From Guillardia theta CCMP2712 (Eukaryota > Cryptophyceae > Pyrenomonadales > Geminigeraceae): a stretch of 49,026 nt of DNA. A program made the translations under genes and the position numbers. Under the pieces are notes generated by a model. It did no database searches. It saw only the letters and a program-made list of their open reading frames with translations, and was not told the DNA's origin. Location of the stretch: NCBI RefSeq assembly GCF_000315625.1, contig NW_005434632.1, positions 344,201 through 393,226 on the forward strand, written 5' to 3'. Below, one piece after another: positions 13,101 through 25,096 of the stretch. The first letter of the stretch is position 1, and each line of letters starts with the position of its first letter.

Positions 13101-16100
13101 GGGTCCTCCCTACCTTCGGGCAGTACATGAAATGGGATGAAGTATCAGGGGAGCTAACTCTGGTAGTCAAGTCTACGATGCTTGCAGACGTCTCGTACGC
13201 CTTCGAGTTCCTCGTCATGAATCCCAGTGCCGCCCTCGACTCTCCCACCCTCTACATCCAGTCGACAGGCATCGCAAGCTCCCCGGCTATTGTCAACTCG
13301 TCGGCTGGCATTCATATACCTTTCTTGACTGCTGGATTCTACACCAACCAGAGCCTCTGCTGGCAGACGGACCCGGGGCAGAACACGTCCAACATGCTCA
13401 CTGTCTCTCTCCTCTCACGCTCCGATCTCCCGCTCATCCCAGCGTCCTTCAACCTATCGAGCGGAGGGATAAACTACATCGCAGGCGATCTCGTCATCGA
13501 CGGTTACAACACCTCAGACTTCCTGGCAAACTTCGACGTGGACGTCAACGGGACGATAAGCCGCCTGTACCTCCGATGGGTCAGCGACAGCTTTGCCTGG
13601 TCAGCTGGACTGCAGCTGAGCATCGTCTATCCCGGCACCTTCACCCCGCAAGGCTCCACAATCACCAGCATCCTCCTTGTCTCTGGCGGCAGCGGGCTGG
13701 ATCCGCCCGACGGCACTTACGATGGGGTGGTCAACAGTCTGGGGGTTGATGGAAATGGTTTCGCTTGGTCCTACACCGTCCAGGGAGGGAGGGTGGTCTC
13801 TGCTGAGGTCAAGTCGGGGGGTTCAGGGTACCTGGTGTCAAAACCTCCGACCCTTCTCCTTAACAACGTGCACGAAGGCAATTCCAACAATGTGAAGCCG
13901 GTGATGGTAGTGCGATGCGCGGGAGGAGCTCAGGTCAGCTTGCTTCCAGCTGCCATCACCATCTCCGGGCTCGTGGGGACTGCTCTAGAGGCCAAGTCGA
14001 TGCCAATCACGCAGAAATCCGGCAATGGGATCTCGATCTTTGATGCGTCCGCCGGGTGGAACAGGACGGCCGGCTTGCTTGTCCTGTCGTTGGTGAAGCC
14101 AGTCTTGAAGGATGTTGACTACACTATCATGTTCACTGTGATCAACGGTCTGAGCAAGCAGGAGCCCCCACCGATCTTCGTCTCTGGTCAGACAGGCATC
14201 TCCCTTGCGCGCCTGCAGCTATCGACCCTGCCAGGCAGGAACTCCCAGCCCCTGCTCATCGCTGGGGTCTACCTGGCTTCAGTGTCACAGAGCAATCCGG
14301 GTCAGGGAGCTTTCAACACCATCTCCATAAGTGTCACTTTCAACTTCGACGTGTTCCCCCTCACCACGCCGACCAACCTGACCATCTCCGGCCTCTCCGG
14401 GACCTCGTTCCCCTCCATGCAGACCATGGTGTTCAGCAGTGGAGTGACAGATTCTAACGGCTATTGGAACAGCAGCGGGCAGCTCCTTGTGCAGTTTGTA
14501 CAGCCCGTGTCGGCAGGGTTTTCGTTCTCTCTGCAATTCGGGTTGAACAACCCGCTCAAGTACCAGGACGCCGTCGATGTCTACCTCGCTACCTCTGGGG
14601 TAAGGACGTTTCCTGCCCTCCTCACCCCTGGCAAGGGGCTGTACGCTCCCCTCTACATCATTGGCTTCAGACACGCCAAACTCTACCAAAGCGACCCGTC
14701 AGTGTCGTCCACCAATACCCTCGTCCTCGAGCTGAACTTCTTCGGTTCCATCCCAGCCAACTGGCAGAACTCCTCCATTCAGATCCTACTCTCCAACCTC
14801 GTCAGCAGCGCCACTCGCTTGCAGAATATCATCCTGTCCAACGTTCGCAACGGAGGAGCAGACCTCTTCGGCGGGGTAGCAAGGTGGAGCCAAGGGGACG
14901 GCAACTTGACCTTGACGCTTGTACAGAGCCCCGTTGACAACGTGACCTACGCCTTCTCCTTCTCATTGACGAATCCTGTCAGGCAACAGGAATCTCCCGC
15001 AGTCTCGATCGCCGCGTTTGGCCTCACAGTCCTGCCGTTGGAAGTCTCTAAGGGTCAGGGCAACGCCGCGCCCCTTCTGATCGCCGGGTTTGACACGAAG
15101 TCCATCTCCCAGTCTACCGTTTCGCAGGCGGTTGACAACCAGATAACCGTCAGCTTCAGTCTCAACATCGACCTGTCTGCGATATCAGGAGTGTATGTGG
15201 AAGTCTCAGGTTTGGTGGGCAGCAGCACTCTTGGCGATCAGAACTTGGCAGTCTCAAGTCCTAACGCCTCTGCTCTTGCGAGCACAGCATCGTGGTTGCA
15301 GAATGAGAAGATAAGAGTCGCTCTCTTGACAGATCTCAACCGACAGAAGGTTGTCATCTTCACCGTCACCTTGAGGAACCCGCTGGTGCCAAACTCGGCT
15401 ACTCCCGTGTACATCTCCGTCTCATCAGCTGGAAAGCAGCTCTGCATGTCAGAGATGGAGGCGGGGACCGGAAACAAACATCCTTTGTTAATCGCTGGCT
15501 TCTCCTACCTGCAGCTCGGACAGTCCAACGCTGACGTGTGGGGTTTCAACGAGCTAACGGTCACGTTGAGTTTGAACTGCGATCTTACCTTCGCCGACGG
15601 AGAAAACTTCCTCCTCTTGACAGGTCTTGCTCGAGACGTCCTTCTGTCGCTCTCTACAGTGCCTGTACTCCACATCTCCAACTTCGCCTCCTCCAACTCG
15701 TCAGCATACTTCGACCCGTACCTGGGAGGCCTCAGGTTCAACTTCACCAGGCAGACAGCCTTCTATGCACAGGTAACGCGATGGCACCCTCTATTGCTCT
15801 CTCAGCCCACTGACTGTTGCTGTCGCAGCTGCAGTACGTGTTCCGCATCACCGTCGTCAACTCTCAGTCCGTCCTCAGACCGAGCCAGCTCTTCCTCGCC
15901 TCCTCGGGCAAGATAATCGTCTCTCCTTCCCTTGTGGTCTCCTCCCCTGGGATCACTGCCTACCAGACCCTAGCTTCCTTCGCCCAGGACTTCGCCGCCA
16001 CCTGCGTCATCGATGGAACCTGGACCAGCAAGACAGCTGGCAGCTGGGTGGGCAGGAGGGACTTTGCGGCAGTTCAGCGCAACGGCATGCCCATCGTTAC

Positions 16101-19100
16101 CGACCACCCCGAGATCTTCGGCTTCGAGGCTCTCTGGACGCAGACGGACGGCAGGCTGATCGTGCAGACGTCATGGCAGGGGGCGATGGAGCGAGGGGGC
16201 GTCTACTCCTTCTCCTTCACCCTGCTGAACCCCAGCAAGGTGCAAGCGGCGAGCGAGATCTCGATCTTCGTGGACGGGCCCGACCCCATCTGGAACGAGA
16301 CGATGACGTTAGGGGTGGATGGGAACGGCCAGCTGGACCCCAGCAGAAGCCCGTTGAAGACGGTCACGACCGCCTGGCTGGCCGCAAACATCTCACAGAA
16401 CTCTTCGATCCCCGGGCATGCGAACCTCCTGACCGTCACGTTTGCCAGCTGGACAGACATCCCAGCGGGCTCTGCTATTTCCCTGGTCGGGCTGACTGGC
16501 TCATCCACCAGCGACACCTCCTCGCTGCCCCTAGTCCAGGTAGGAGGCTTCCTGCTGGGCTCGGCAGCCTGGGCCAAGCAGCAGGGCCAGCTGGTGGTAT
16601 ACAGCTCGACGAAGCTGAACGCGACTGTTGTTCACTCGTTTTCGTTTGTCCTTCAGAATGGCCCGACGGGTCAAACTGCTCGATCGGTCTCCATCTCCGT
16701 GGCAGGCGCCGACGCTCTCCCCGCAGTGGCGATGCAGACGGATTTCTCCATCCCTGTCCCCCCGGGGTTCACCGCCCTGGACCTCGCGCCCTTGCGGATC
16801 CTCGGGAGCTCGTTCCTGATCAAGAGCATCGGTCAGACAGCATCCTACCCCGCCGCGCTCAACTCCATCGTCATCACCCTGATGACCTCCGTCGATCTTA
16901 ACGTTGGGGTAAGGCTGACGATCTCCGGGCTGACTGGCTCGTCTACCCCTGACTCGACTCTCAACGCAAGTTTCCCGCTAGTCTCTCCGCCTCTGTTCTC
17001 CTCGGGGGTCTGGACTAGAGCAGTCGGGGTCATAGTCTTCACGCTCACAGAGCCGATCGTAGCTGGAGTTTCATACAGCTTCTCCTTCAAGCTGCAGAAT
17101 CCATCAACAGCCCAGTCGTCTCCCTCCGTCTACATCGTTGCCAGCTCCTCCATCGTCACCAGCGCTCTCATGGACAAGGATACAACGAGCGCGACCGCCG
17201 AGACTGGCACAGTAGCAGGGGATGCGAGCCCCCTCAAGGTGTACGGTCCATCGTTCATCGTCAAGAGGATAGAGCAGTCTACAACGTTCCCTTCCAGCAG
17301 CAACTTCTTGCTTGCCTCGTTTGCTCTCAATTCCGCTATCACCACCTCTGACAGGACTTTCATCCACCTCAGAGGGTTCCAGGGAGCTGCTACCCCATCT
17401 GCAAGCGGGTACACAGTCTCCTCCTCCTCTCCGGTGATCCAGGGCTCTGGAACCTGGAGCAACTCAGGAGCAGCACTGCCCATCCTCGAGGTCGACCTGG
17501 TACCCAACGTCACCCTACCAGCTGGAACCCTGGTGAACTTTACCTTCTCCCTCTTGAACCCCTCCAGCGAGCAACCTTCTTCTCCTGTCACCATCACTCT
17601 CACCCAGTACCAGTGGACCAGCCTGATGGATGTCAATTCCAGCAAAGTCCTTGACTTCCCCGGCTCGGTCCCAGGGGACGCCGTCCCCTTGAAGGTCAAC
17701 AGCCCGGCCTTGATCGTGAGCAAGATCGCCCAGTCCTCTCCCTTCCCCGACGACAGTAACACTCTGGTCGTCTCCCTGGCTGCCAACGTCGATCTGTACG
17801 CCTCCTCCACCGTCGACATCTACGGCCTCTACGGGAGCGCCAGCCCTGACGGCCCGCTCGAGATAGCATACGAGGGAGGCAAGACAACATTTCCAGTCTT
17901 CGGCTCCACGTGCATGTGGTACCAGTCCGTCGGGCGGCTGACGCTGGAGGTAGGTTTTGATCAGATGCTGGTAGCTGGTCAGCTGGTCGTCCTGAACGTG
18001 ACCTTGCTCAATCCCGGATCCGCAAACTCCGAGTCTGTGGTCTATGCAGAGGTACAGGCGATGATGATGACAACGAATGTTTTGGTCAGCATAACTCTGC
18101 CCTCCGTCATGATGGGTACGGACAGTCCCAGCAGCACTCCAGCATACTACAGGGTCGGGGACAACCTTCCCTTCCGAGTCTACTCTCCTGGCTTTCAAGG
18201 GGCGCAGATCCAGCAGAACTCAACTCTGCCACGAGCGAGCAACAGAATCTCTACCCAGTTCGTCTCCAACGAACCGTGTAGCTCTACAACCAACATCACC
18301 ATCGTCCTGACCGGTCTCATCGGGTCCAACACAACCTCCACATCCTCCTTCTCGGTCTCCCTGTCGGAGGACGGCGGCACGGCCATCGCGACCTCCTCTT
18401 GCTCTTGGACGCAACAGACTGGAACCCTCCAGTTCATGTCGTTGGGCGACATCGTCCCCGGTTTGAGTTACACCTTCAGTTTCATCCTCAGGAACCCGAG
18501 TCGAGCACAAGATCCCCCAGCTTCCGTCCAGCTGCTCCTCCAGTGTGGAGTTTTCCAGTTCATCACCAACCCGGGGGTAGACGTTGACTGCATATCGACG
18601 AGCTCACTACAAGACTGCTCTCCTCTCTATGTCAAGAACCCTTCCTTCCTGATCAAGACCATAGTTCAAAGCTCCCCTGTCATCAACCAACTGAACGTCA
18701 TCACAGTCACCCTGTCGCCCAACATCGACCTGCCCCCTGCTCTCCGGATCACGATCTCAGGCTTGAAGGCCTCGGCGTCTCCCGACTCGGAGGAGATCGT
18801 TGTAACAGGTGGATACAGGACAGACAGCACGACGAGCAGCTCTTACACCTTCTTCTCAGATGTCAGGGCCTTCCGAGGCGGCTCTTTCAGCATCATTGCC
18901 AACTCCAGCACATGGCCAGCAAGGGACGGGCACAGTCTGCTCAACCATCAGGGGTCGCTGCTGATCATGGGAGGCTGGGGGGGTCCCAACGGGGGAGGTT
19001 ACCTCAACGACGTGTGGAGATCCAGGGACGACGGAGCCACCTGGTCCGTGGTGACGTCAGCGAGTAGTTGGAACGTTCGCGGGTACTTTGCAAGCCTGAT

Positions 19101-19802
19101 CCTCGAAGATCGGCTCTACGTCTTCGGCGGCCAAGGCTTTGCGAGCGGCAGGGCCCAGCTGTTCAACGACGTCTGGAGCTCCACCGACGGCCTCAGCTGG
19201 ACCTCAGTCACTTCAGCCGCTGCCTGGTCGCCAAGGTGAACTTCCTTGCTGCTCTACGAGGCCGAGAGACTGACCGTCTGACTGCGCACAGGTTTCAGCA
19301 CGGGCTGATCAAACAGATCCTCAATGGCAGGAAGACTCTCTTCCTCACCGCGGGAATCAGCTGCTCGTCTGGGTGCACACGATACAACACCAACCTCCCC
19401 GGCTGCCAGCTCCTGACCAGCTCGCGCTCCAGCTGCTGCGTCCAGTACCAAGACTGCGCGGAGTACAAGGCCGTCAACGACGTTTACAGCTCCACGGACA
19501 ACGGGGCAACTTGGAAACTTGCCACAGCATCCGCAGCCTGGGCCCCGAGGGCCTCGTTCGGCTTCGCTGCCGATCACAACGGAACCATGTACGTGTACGG
19601 GGGGACGTCGGGGGTGGACACCTTCTATGGGGACTTGTGGAGGAGCAACGATGGTGTCTCCTGGTACCAGGTTCAGGCGTCCGTGGCCGTGGGGTCGAGG
19701 GCAGGAGGAAGGCTCATTGCTACCTCTCAGTGCCTGTTCTACATCGGAGGATGGAACCGGGCCGGGGCCCAGGACTACCCAAACGACTTGATCACTCCCT
19801 AG
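2902..19802 (+). CDS. Giant secreted protein: ~30 tandem beta-sandwich-like modules plus C-terminal kelch-like propeller
   Basis: Eleven exons can be joined: 2902-4741, 4813-5388, 5631-6024, 6269-6320, 6493-7114, 7279-9972, 10214-11090, 11251-11464, 11618-15772, 15829-19235 and 19292-19802. They total 15,342 nt, a multiple of three, or about 5,113 residues. The ATG at 2902 starts a signal peptide (MFGGRSWWILFLFLVSC). The body is about 30 modules of 130-170 residues. A typical one runs: PLLIAGF, a Q-[ST]-N-P-S turn, N-[TA]-I-T-V-T-F, an ISGL[TV]GS-[ST]-TPD strand, AxWxxxxGTLxLTL, Y-x-FSF-x-[LV]-x-NPS-x-GQ, then SPxVxIxAxG. N-glycosylation sequons are frequent. From about 18900 the modules give way to kelch-like blades (LLIMGGWGG, NDVWRSRDDGATWS, LYVFGG, NDVWSSTDGLSWTS, MYVYGG). 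I see no C-terminal membrane segment or lipid-anchor signal, so it is probably secreted or wall-associated. I do not recognise a named family. The exon 8/9 junction is the weakest part of the model. Confidence 0.85.
10025..10192. repeat. CT-dinucleotide microsatellite in intron 6 of the giant gene
   Basis: A long (CT)n run with ccctccct interruptions fills most of the 241-bp intron 9973-10213. It is open in all frames (Ser/Leu one way, Arg/Glu the other). Consensus splice sites on both sides (GCAG|GTGATG and CAACAG|GATTTT) mark it as intronic. Confidence 0.9.
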
Positions 19803-21224
19803 TAACAGGTTCTATTAAACTTCTACATCCTCCTCTTAGTACAGCTCCAAAGGAGACTGATGGGTAGCAAAGTCAGTCAAACAGGTGAAGGAATAGCAGG
19901 AGCAGGAGCAGGAGCAGGAGCAGAGGAGCAGGAGAGCAGAAGGAGGAGGATGAAGATGAGGGAGTGCAGGAGGAGGAGGGTTCGCACTCACATTCATTCT
20001 GCGCCCAGCCCAGGCAGCCTGCGCAAACCTAGAAGACTGCAGAGAAACTATGAGCCGACTGTACTCCAACCAAGAAGTAAAATACACACCACGGCGCCAG
20101 AGCCACCGTCCTCTCTCGCTAGGGAAGCAAGGGGGGAAGCCCCAACGTTAGCAATCGATCCAAACTATCAACATAAATCAGTAAAAATGCCTCAAGCAGA
20201 TGTAGGGTGGAGACGCGGGTGAAAAGTGCAACAGAAGAGTTGCTGAGTTCGAGGCTCGCGGAAACTTGGGGCAAAACACAACACAGAGAACAGGGGAAGA
20301 TCAGAGTATAAGCTTTGCCAGAGAAAAACTGTGAGAAGGTTCATCGATGGGGATCAGAAAAAACAAATTGGAATAAATTCAAAGCATCAAAAAACGAATC
20401 AAGGATGCACCATGGAAGCACAAAGAAGGAAACTTCATAGCAGAAGAGATTACATATAGAGTAAGGAGCAGACAACACAAAGAAAAATGCGGGAAAGCAG
20501 AGAAAATTCACAACGTGACAGTGAGGAACAAGGAGGCAGGAGTAGCGGGAAAGGCAGAGGAGGCTGAAGCTAAGGGGAGGAAGGGAAGGCAGGAGAGGAT
20601 GGGGGAGGGGAGGGAGTAGGAGCAGGGAGGAGGTGGGTGGGTGGGGTAGGGAGCGACGCAGGAGAGCCCATTGCTGCGTCAGCATTTACCATGAGCTTCT
20701 GAAGCGCCATCCTTCGCCTGGAATAGATATATAAAAGCTTTTAAAACTACAAAAAATATTGTAACATTTTAAAAATAATGTAAAGTTTTTGTGTTGGTAC
20801 ATTAATTTTATCCAAATGCGGTAGTAGTAGAAAAGTTTTGTCACCGACCCCTCGATAGAACGAAAAACACCCGCAAATGTCCTTCTCGGGGGGTGGGTTT
20901 GCCTCTTCGTACCATAATTCAATAGTACACTTTAAAATTTACTCATTATAATATAAAACGATTTTTTAGATTCTGTGAGGAAGGTTACGAGCCTCCCTGG
21001 CCCGCTCTTGTCGGGGCGCATATCAGGGCAGGGAGGAGGGAGGAGGGAGAAGGGAGGAGGAGGGAGCAAGTAGGAAGGAAGAAGTTGGGAGGAGCAACAA
21101 GCAAGCAACGAGCAGGACATGTCGTTTCCAGGAGCAGATGGTGTGTCATAGATCATGTTGTCTGAGACGACATCAGCATAACAGTAATCTGGTCGGAGGT
21201 TGAGATCGAGGTTCCCACCGAGCC
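19803..21224. other. Intergenic: giant-gene 3' flank and AT-rich segment
   Basis: No gene is supported here. 19890-19960 is a GAGCAG/GGA-rich tract. 20560-20650 and 21025-21070 are polypurine. 20700-20960 is conspicuously AT-rich for this genome, with runs such as aaaaatattgtaacatttta; it may hold 3' processing signals or an insertion. The promoter of the REI1-like gene must be toward the right end. Confidence 0.5.
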
Positions 21225-23417
21225 ATGGGCGCATTTTCGTACAACGCGATGACATGGCAGCATCGAGGCATGAGGAAGATCTGGTGTCTACTCTGCGTCC
21301 TGCTGCTGCCTGCGATATCCTCCTCTGACTTGGAAGATAATGAGGAAAGAGTCAAGAAGGAATTGTACGCTAATGTCGACCTTACTTATGAACATGAGAT
21401 GTCGGTGATCCCGCAGAGTGGGCATCAAATCCAGATGACCGTCCCTCAGCGACTTGTTTGGCAAAGAGCATTTCAGGCTGCGAGGAAAGCCGGTGCAAGC
21501 GTCCATGAGGCGCAGATCGTGGCCCTCCGGAGTGCGGCCGATGGGAGGGTTCAGCCGTACGTGGGGGATGGCGAGGGTCGGGAGAAGACCATGTGCTGTA
21601 CGGCCTGCCAGCTCGAGATGCCCAGGTCTGATATCAGCGCTCACTACAAGACCCCTTGGCATGCCTTCAACACTGAGCGGAAAGTTCTCGGGCTGATGCC
21701 TCTGCCCTTAGCGGCGTTCGAGCAGCGGGTACGGAGCATCGAGGAGGGTGATAGGGGCCAAGAGGAGAAGGAGCAGAACGCTCTGCAGAGCGAGAAGGCA
21801 AGGAACGAGCTCCGGCATGCGAGCAAGAAGAATACGAAGCTCGCTGCGGACATTCAGAGACTGTATTGTCTCAACGAGACTGACCACAAAGTACAAGAGA
21901 AGTTAGTGTTCCTGGAGATGCGTAAGCTGCAGGCAGAAAGGCTGCTCGATACAAAGCTGGGGGGACTGAAATCTTTGGAGCAAAATGGCACGGAGGATGG
22001 AGGCCCGGACAAGGCAGATAGGGGGCGAAGAACAGGAAAGAAAGTAAGCGAAGCTACTTGGCCGAAAGCATCACTGCGCTGACATAATGCACTTGCAGAG
22101 ACCTGAGAAGGAAAAGAAAAAAGTGTTGAATCCAAGAAACAGCCGTCCAGTCCCACTCAATTCAGTGAAGATGGAAACAATCAATTTCAAACAAGTACGC
22201 AACTTTCTTCAAGACCTTGTCTACTGACTCCCTGACTTGGCCCTGAACTTGGCAGGTTTGCCCTGAGCTCTGCCCATTCGACGCCCATGTATCAGCATCT
22301 CTGGATCAAAACCTTGAGCACATGCGGGATGTTCATGGCTTCATCGTTCCTTCCCCTGACAAGACGAAGGACGTCGGGCAGCTCGTGTTGTACCTCGTCA
22401 GAAAGGAACTTCTCACCTTCCCCTTTTTGACGTGCTTCTGACGAGATTCCTCCAGGTTTACGTCGGATTTGCGTGCGTCTTCTGTGGCTGCTCCTTCCCG
22501 ACATACACGGTGAGAGCAACATGTCTGGAAGTCTCCGATGATCTTTGGTGCGTTGGCAGGCGGCACAAGCGCACATGGAGTCGAAGGGCCATCGCAAGCT
22601 GCGCACTGACGATGCATGGAGAGAGGAATTCAGTTGTTTTTACAATCTTGGAGCAGCTGGGGAAGGGGTTGGAAAGGAGGAGCAAGGAGTGGAGGAGGTA
22701 GAGGGAGGGGAAGAGGGAGAGGAAGGGCAAGAAAGCTTTGACCAGCAAGAAACGGGGGACATAGCGGAAGAGCTATCAAAACTGGCCTTCGCAGCAGATC
22801 CGCAGGAGTTCCCCGAGCCTCTCAAGGAAGCAAGTAATGCGGGTGCCGGGAGAGACCGTCAGGAAAATGCCAGAGACGGAAAAGTACCCAGCAGAGAGAA
22901 GAATGTGATGAAACTTGATGCTCTCAGGGAGAAGTACAAGGTTGGGAGCTGGGCAGGAAGGGCAAGATTAGCGAAGTTGGAGCGCATGCGCGAAGACCCT
23001 CGATTGCAAGTCAAAGCAGCGCAATGGAGGGGAAAGGCAGAGACGCTGCAGCAGGTACATCAAGACATCCCATCCTACTGGCTCTGACCCGGTTGATAGC
23101 ACATTGTCAAGAACAGGCAGATCGGCCGAGCGCGATCGGGATGGAGGCAGACTAGCGCCGTTGCAAACTTCCTACAGAATCAAGACCAGCAACAGGCCCA
23201 CCAGATGTCCAATGAAACGTCCATCGTCCCGAGAGAGAGCTTCGACCAGGCCCTCTGGTTCCAACAGGTCAAGGAGGGAGGCTCAAAAATCGCCGCCAAG
23301 GCTGTGGAGCAGCAGAAAGGAAGGGAAGTGAACCTGCAGCAGAAGAACTATTATACCCGCAAGGCCTCCCTGGGCCGTCAGAACATCAAAATCCTCAACA
23401 GCGGATACAGGTCGTAA
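21225..23417 (+). CDS. REI1/ZNF622-like 60S ribosomal maturation factor with N-terminal signal peptide
   Basis: Six exons, all introns phase 0: 21225-22043, 22099-22194, 22256-22396, 22456-22509, 22560-23054 and 23100-23417, giving 640 residues. The REI1 family acts in late cytoplasmic maturation of pre-60S subunits. Three C2H2-type fingers appear in family order: CCTACQLEMPRSDISAHYKT followed by WHAFN and the typical basic [KR]-x-V-x-GL tail; CPELCPFDAH...NLEHMRDVHGF with the characteristic IVPSPD; and CVFCGCSFPTYT joined by splicing to AAQAHMESKGHRKL. A Glu/Gly-rich linker follows, then a basic C-terminus. Unusually, about 125 residues precede finger 1. They begin MGAFSYNAMTWQHRG and then MRKIWCLLCVLLLPAISSS, a classic signal peptide, in the same uninterrupted exon as finger 1. 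Cytosolic REI1 has no such extension. In an alga with a nucleomorph this could target the factor to the periplastidial compartment, where 80S ribosomes exist. The donor ending exon 3 (CTC|GTCAGA) is weak. Confidence 0.8.
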
Positions 23418-24549
23418 AGGATGTATGTGATGTAGTGTTGCATAACAAGAGATTGGTCCCGCCTTCGTTGATAGCACATTTATGCACACGCTGAGATTCA
23501 TCTCTGCCCCTCGTCTCGTCTCTTTGGATCCGCCTCTCCGATGGAGAAGAAGTTGTCTATCTTGGATGAGAGGGTAGATTGCAACTGTAACCGAGTCAGC
23601 CCCTTGGTTCCATAGAAAAGATCGAGTCACTTTACCCAGGAAAACACGTGCGGTTTATCCTTGAACCTTGGATCTTTCATATCGGACGAGAGAATGATCG
23701 CAAAACATGCCAACGCGCTCAACGCAATCTGCGGTTTGCAAGAGAAATCGTCAGCACGTTCTCTGCGAAACTTCACATTCGCAACCATTCGTACATGCAC
23801 ATCCTCATGTATGTCAGCAACTTCGCACTTATGACCAGCGTTACCCCACACCCTCTAACACAACCATTTCAATCATTGTGATCCACACGAACACTATGAA
23901 TCGTTGCTCTCATTATCATCTCCATCTCCGTCTCCATAACCAAACACCTTCATCTCCGTCTCCATCCTCTCCATAATCGGCATCATCATCACCACCGTCA
24001 CGATCATCATCAGCATGCATCCGATCTTCTTACCCCCATCTTTCCTGCCCGGCCGCTCGTCTTGCTCCCCTCCAGCCCCGGCCACCACCCGCGTCCGTCG
24101 TTGCCTTCGAACATTGCCCTAGCGCCCTCATAGCTTTACTCAATAGCTTTACTCAATTTATTTGAATAGCAATTATAGAGGACAGTTGTGATACATAGGA
24201 AATATAATAGAAAATACTAAAAGATAGAAAAGGCAGAAGTTTGTTGGAGGCGATGGAGAAACGAAACGGCAGGGGGGAGCGATCGGAAGGGGAGAGGGGA
24301 AGAGGGGAGATGGCGGGAGAGGAAGGGGTGGAGAGAGGGGAGAAGGCAAGAGATGAGAAGGGAGAGGGAGGAAGGGGAGGAAGGGGAAGTCAGAGCAAAG
24401 GACTCGACAGAAAGTTCAGACTCAACATAGAGCGATGGGGTCGTTTTGTTGGACATGCCCTGCACAGTCGTTCATGATAGGATCATGTGCCATGCTCATG
24501 ATGATATTTGTTGGAAACCAGTCCCGACTGAACCTGCTGCTGCTCGCAG
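23418..24549. other. Intergenic, no supported gene
   Basis: Contains short imperfect catctccatctccgtctcc repeats near 23925-23970, a tcatcatcaccaccg stretch near 23980-24010, a duplicated agctttactcaat near 24133-24158, and a strong GGGA/GAGG polypurine tract at 24270-24400. The open frames here are short and repetitive and I do not regard them as coding. Confidence 0.5.
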
Positions 24550-24974
24550 ATGTCGTGGGAAGAGTTCAAGAAAGGTTTCGACCAAACCATGGAGGTGACA
24601 TTTCTGTACCTGCCGATCACTGAAAGCATTCTAACGAGCATGCTGCAAGGACATCAGCAACTCAACAGCACAAGCTGTCGACAGCCCGTGCTCTCCGTTC
24701 GCTGCCATCGGCGTGAAGAGTGAGATGTTCAGCTGCACGAGGCTCAAGGCGGGAGTGGACACCATGGCCGAGGTCAGGCAGTGCACGTTGTATGTGGACG
24801 CCTGAGCGTGAGCAGGTTGGGCAGACGATCTTGGAGGCACCGGGGACAGCGATTGACGGGATGAGCAAGGGATGCAGGGAGACGAAGATAGGCGAGATTC
24901 CCGACAGCGCCATCAGCGGCATCACGATGGCGCTGCGCCATGAGCAGGGAGATGAGAAGCGTATTCCGGCCTGA
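24550..24974 (+). CDS. Possible small helical protein, unknown function
   Basis: Three exons join in phase 0: 24550-24594, 24650-24772 and 24816-24974, with introns of 55 and 43 bp typical of this window. The product, about 108 residues, starts MSWEEFKKGFDQTMED and contains GVKSEMFSCTRLKAGVDTMA and AIDGMSKGCRETKIGEIPDS, a pattern suggesting amphipathic helices. It ends ...EQGDEKRIPA. An AG directly precedes the ATG, so 24550 may be the start of an internal exon and the real start may lie upstream. It is convergent with the DPP III gene, whose stop is 122 bp away. No family is recognised. Without the second intron the frame would stop at 24805. Confidence 0.35.
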
Positions 24975-25096
24975 ATGTCACAGTGAAGCAAGCTGTTGAA
25001 ATCCTTGCGACTTGTTCTTGTCCTTGTTCCTCTCTTACACTTGCTCTGATCTCACTGCATCTCATCCCTCAGGCCCTCGCCCTCCTCTCCTCGTCC

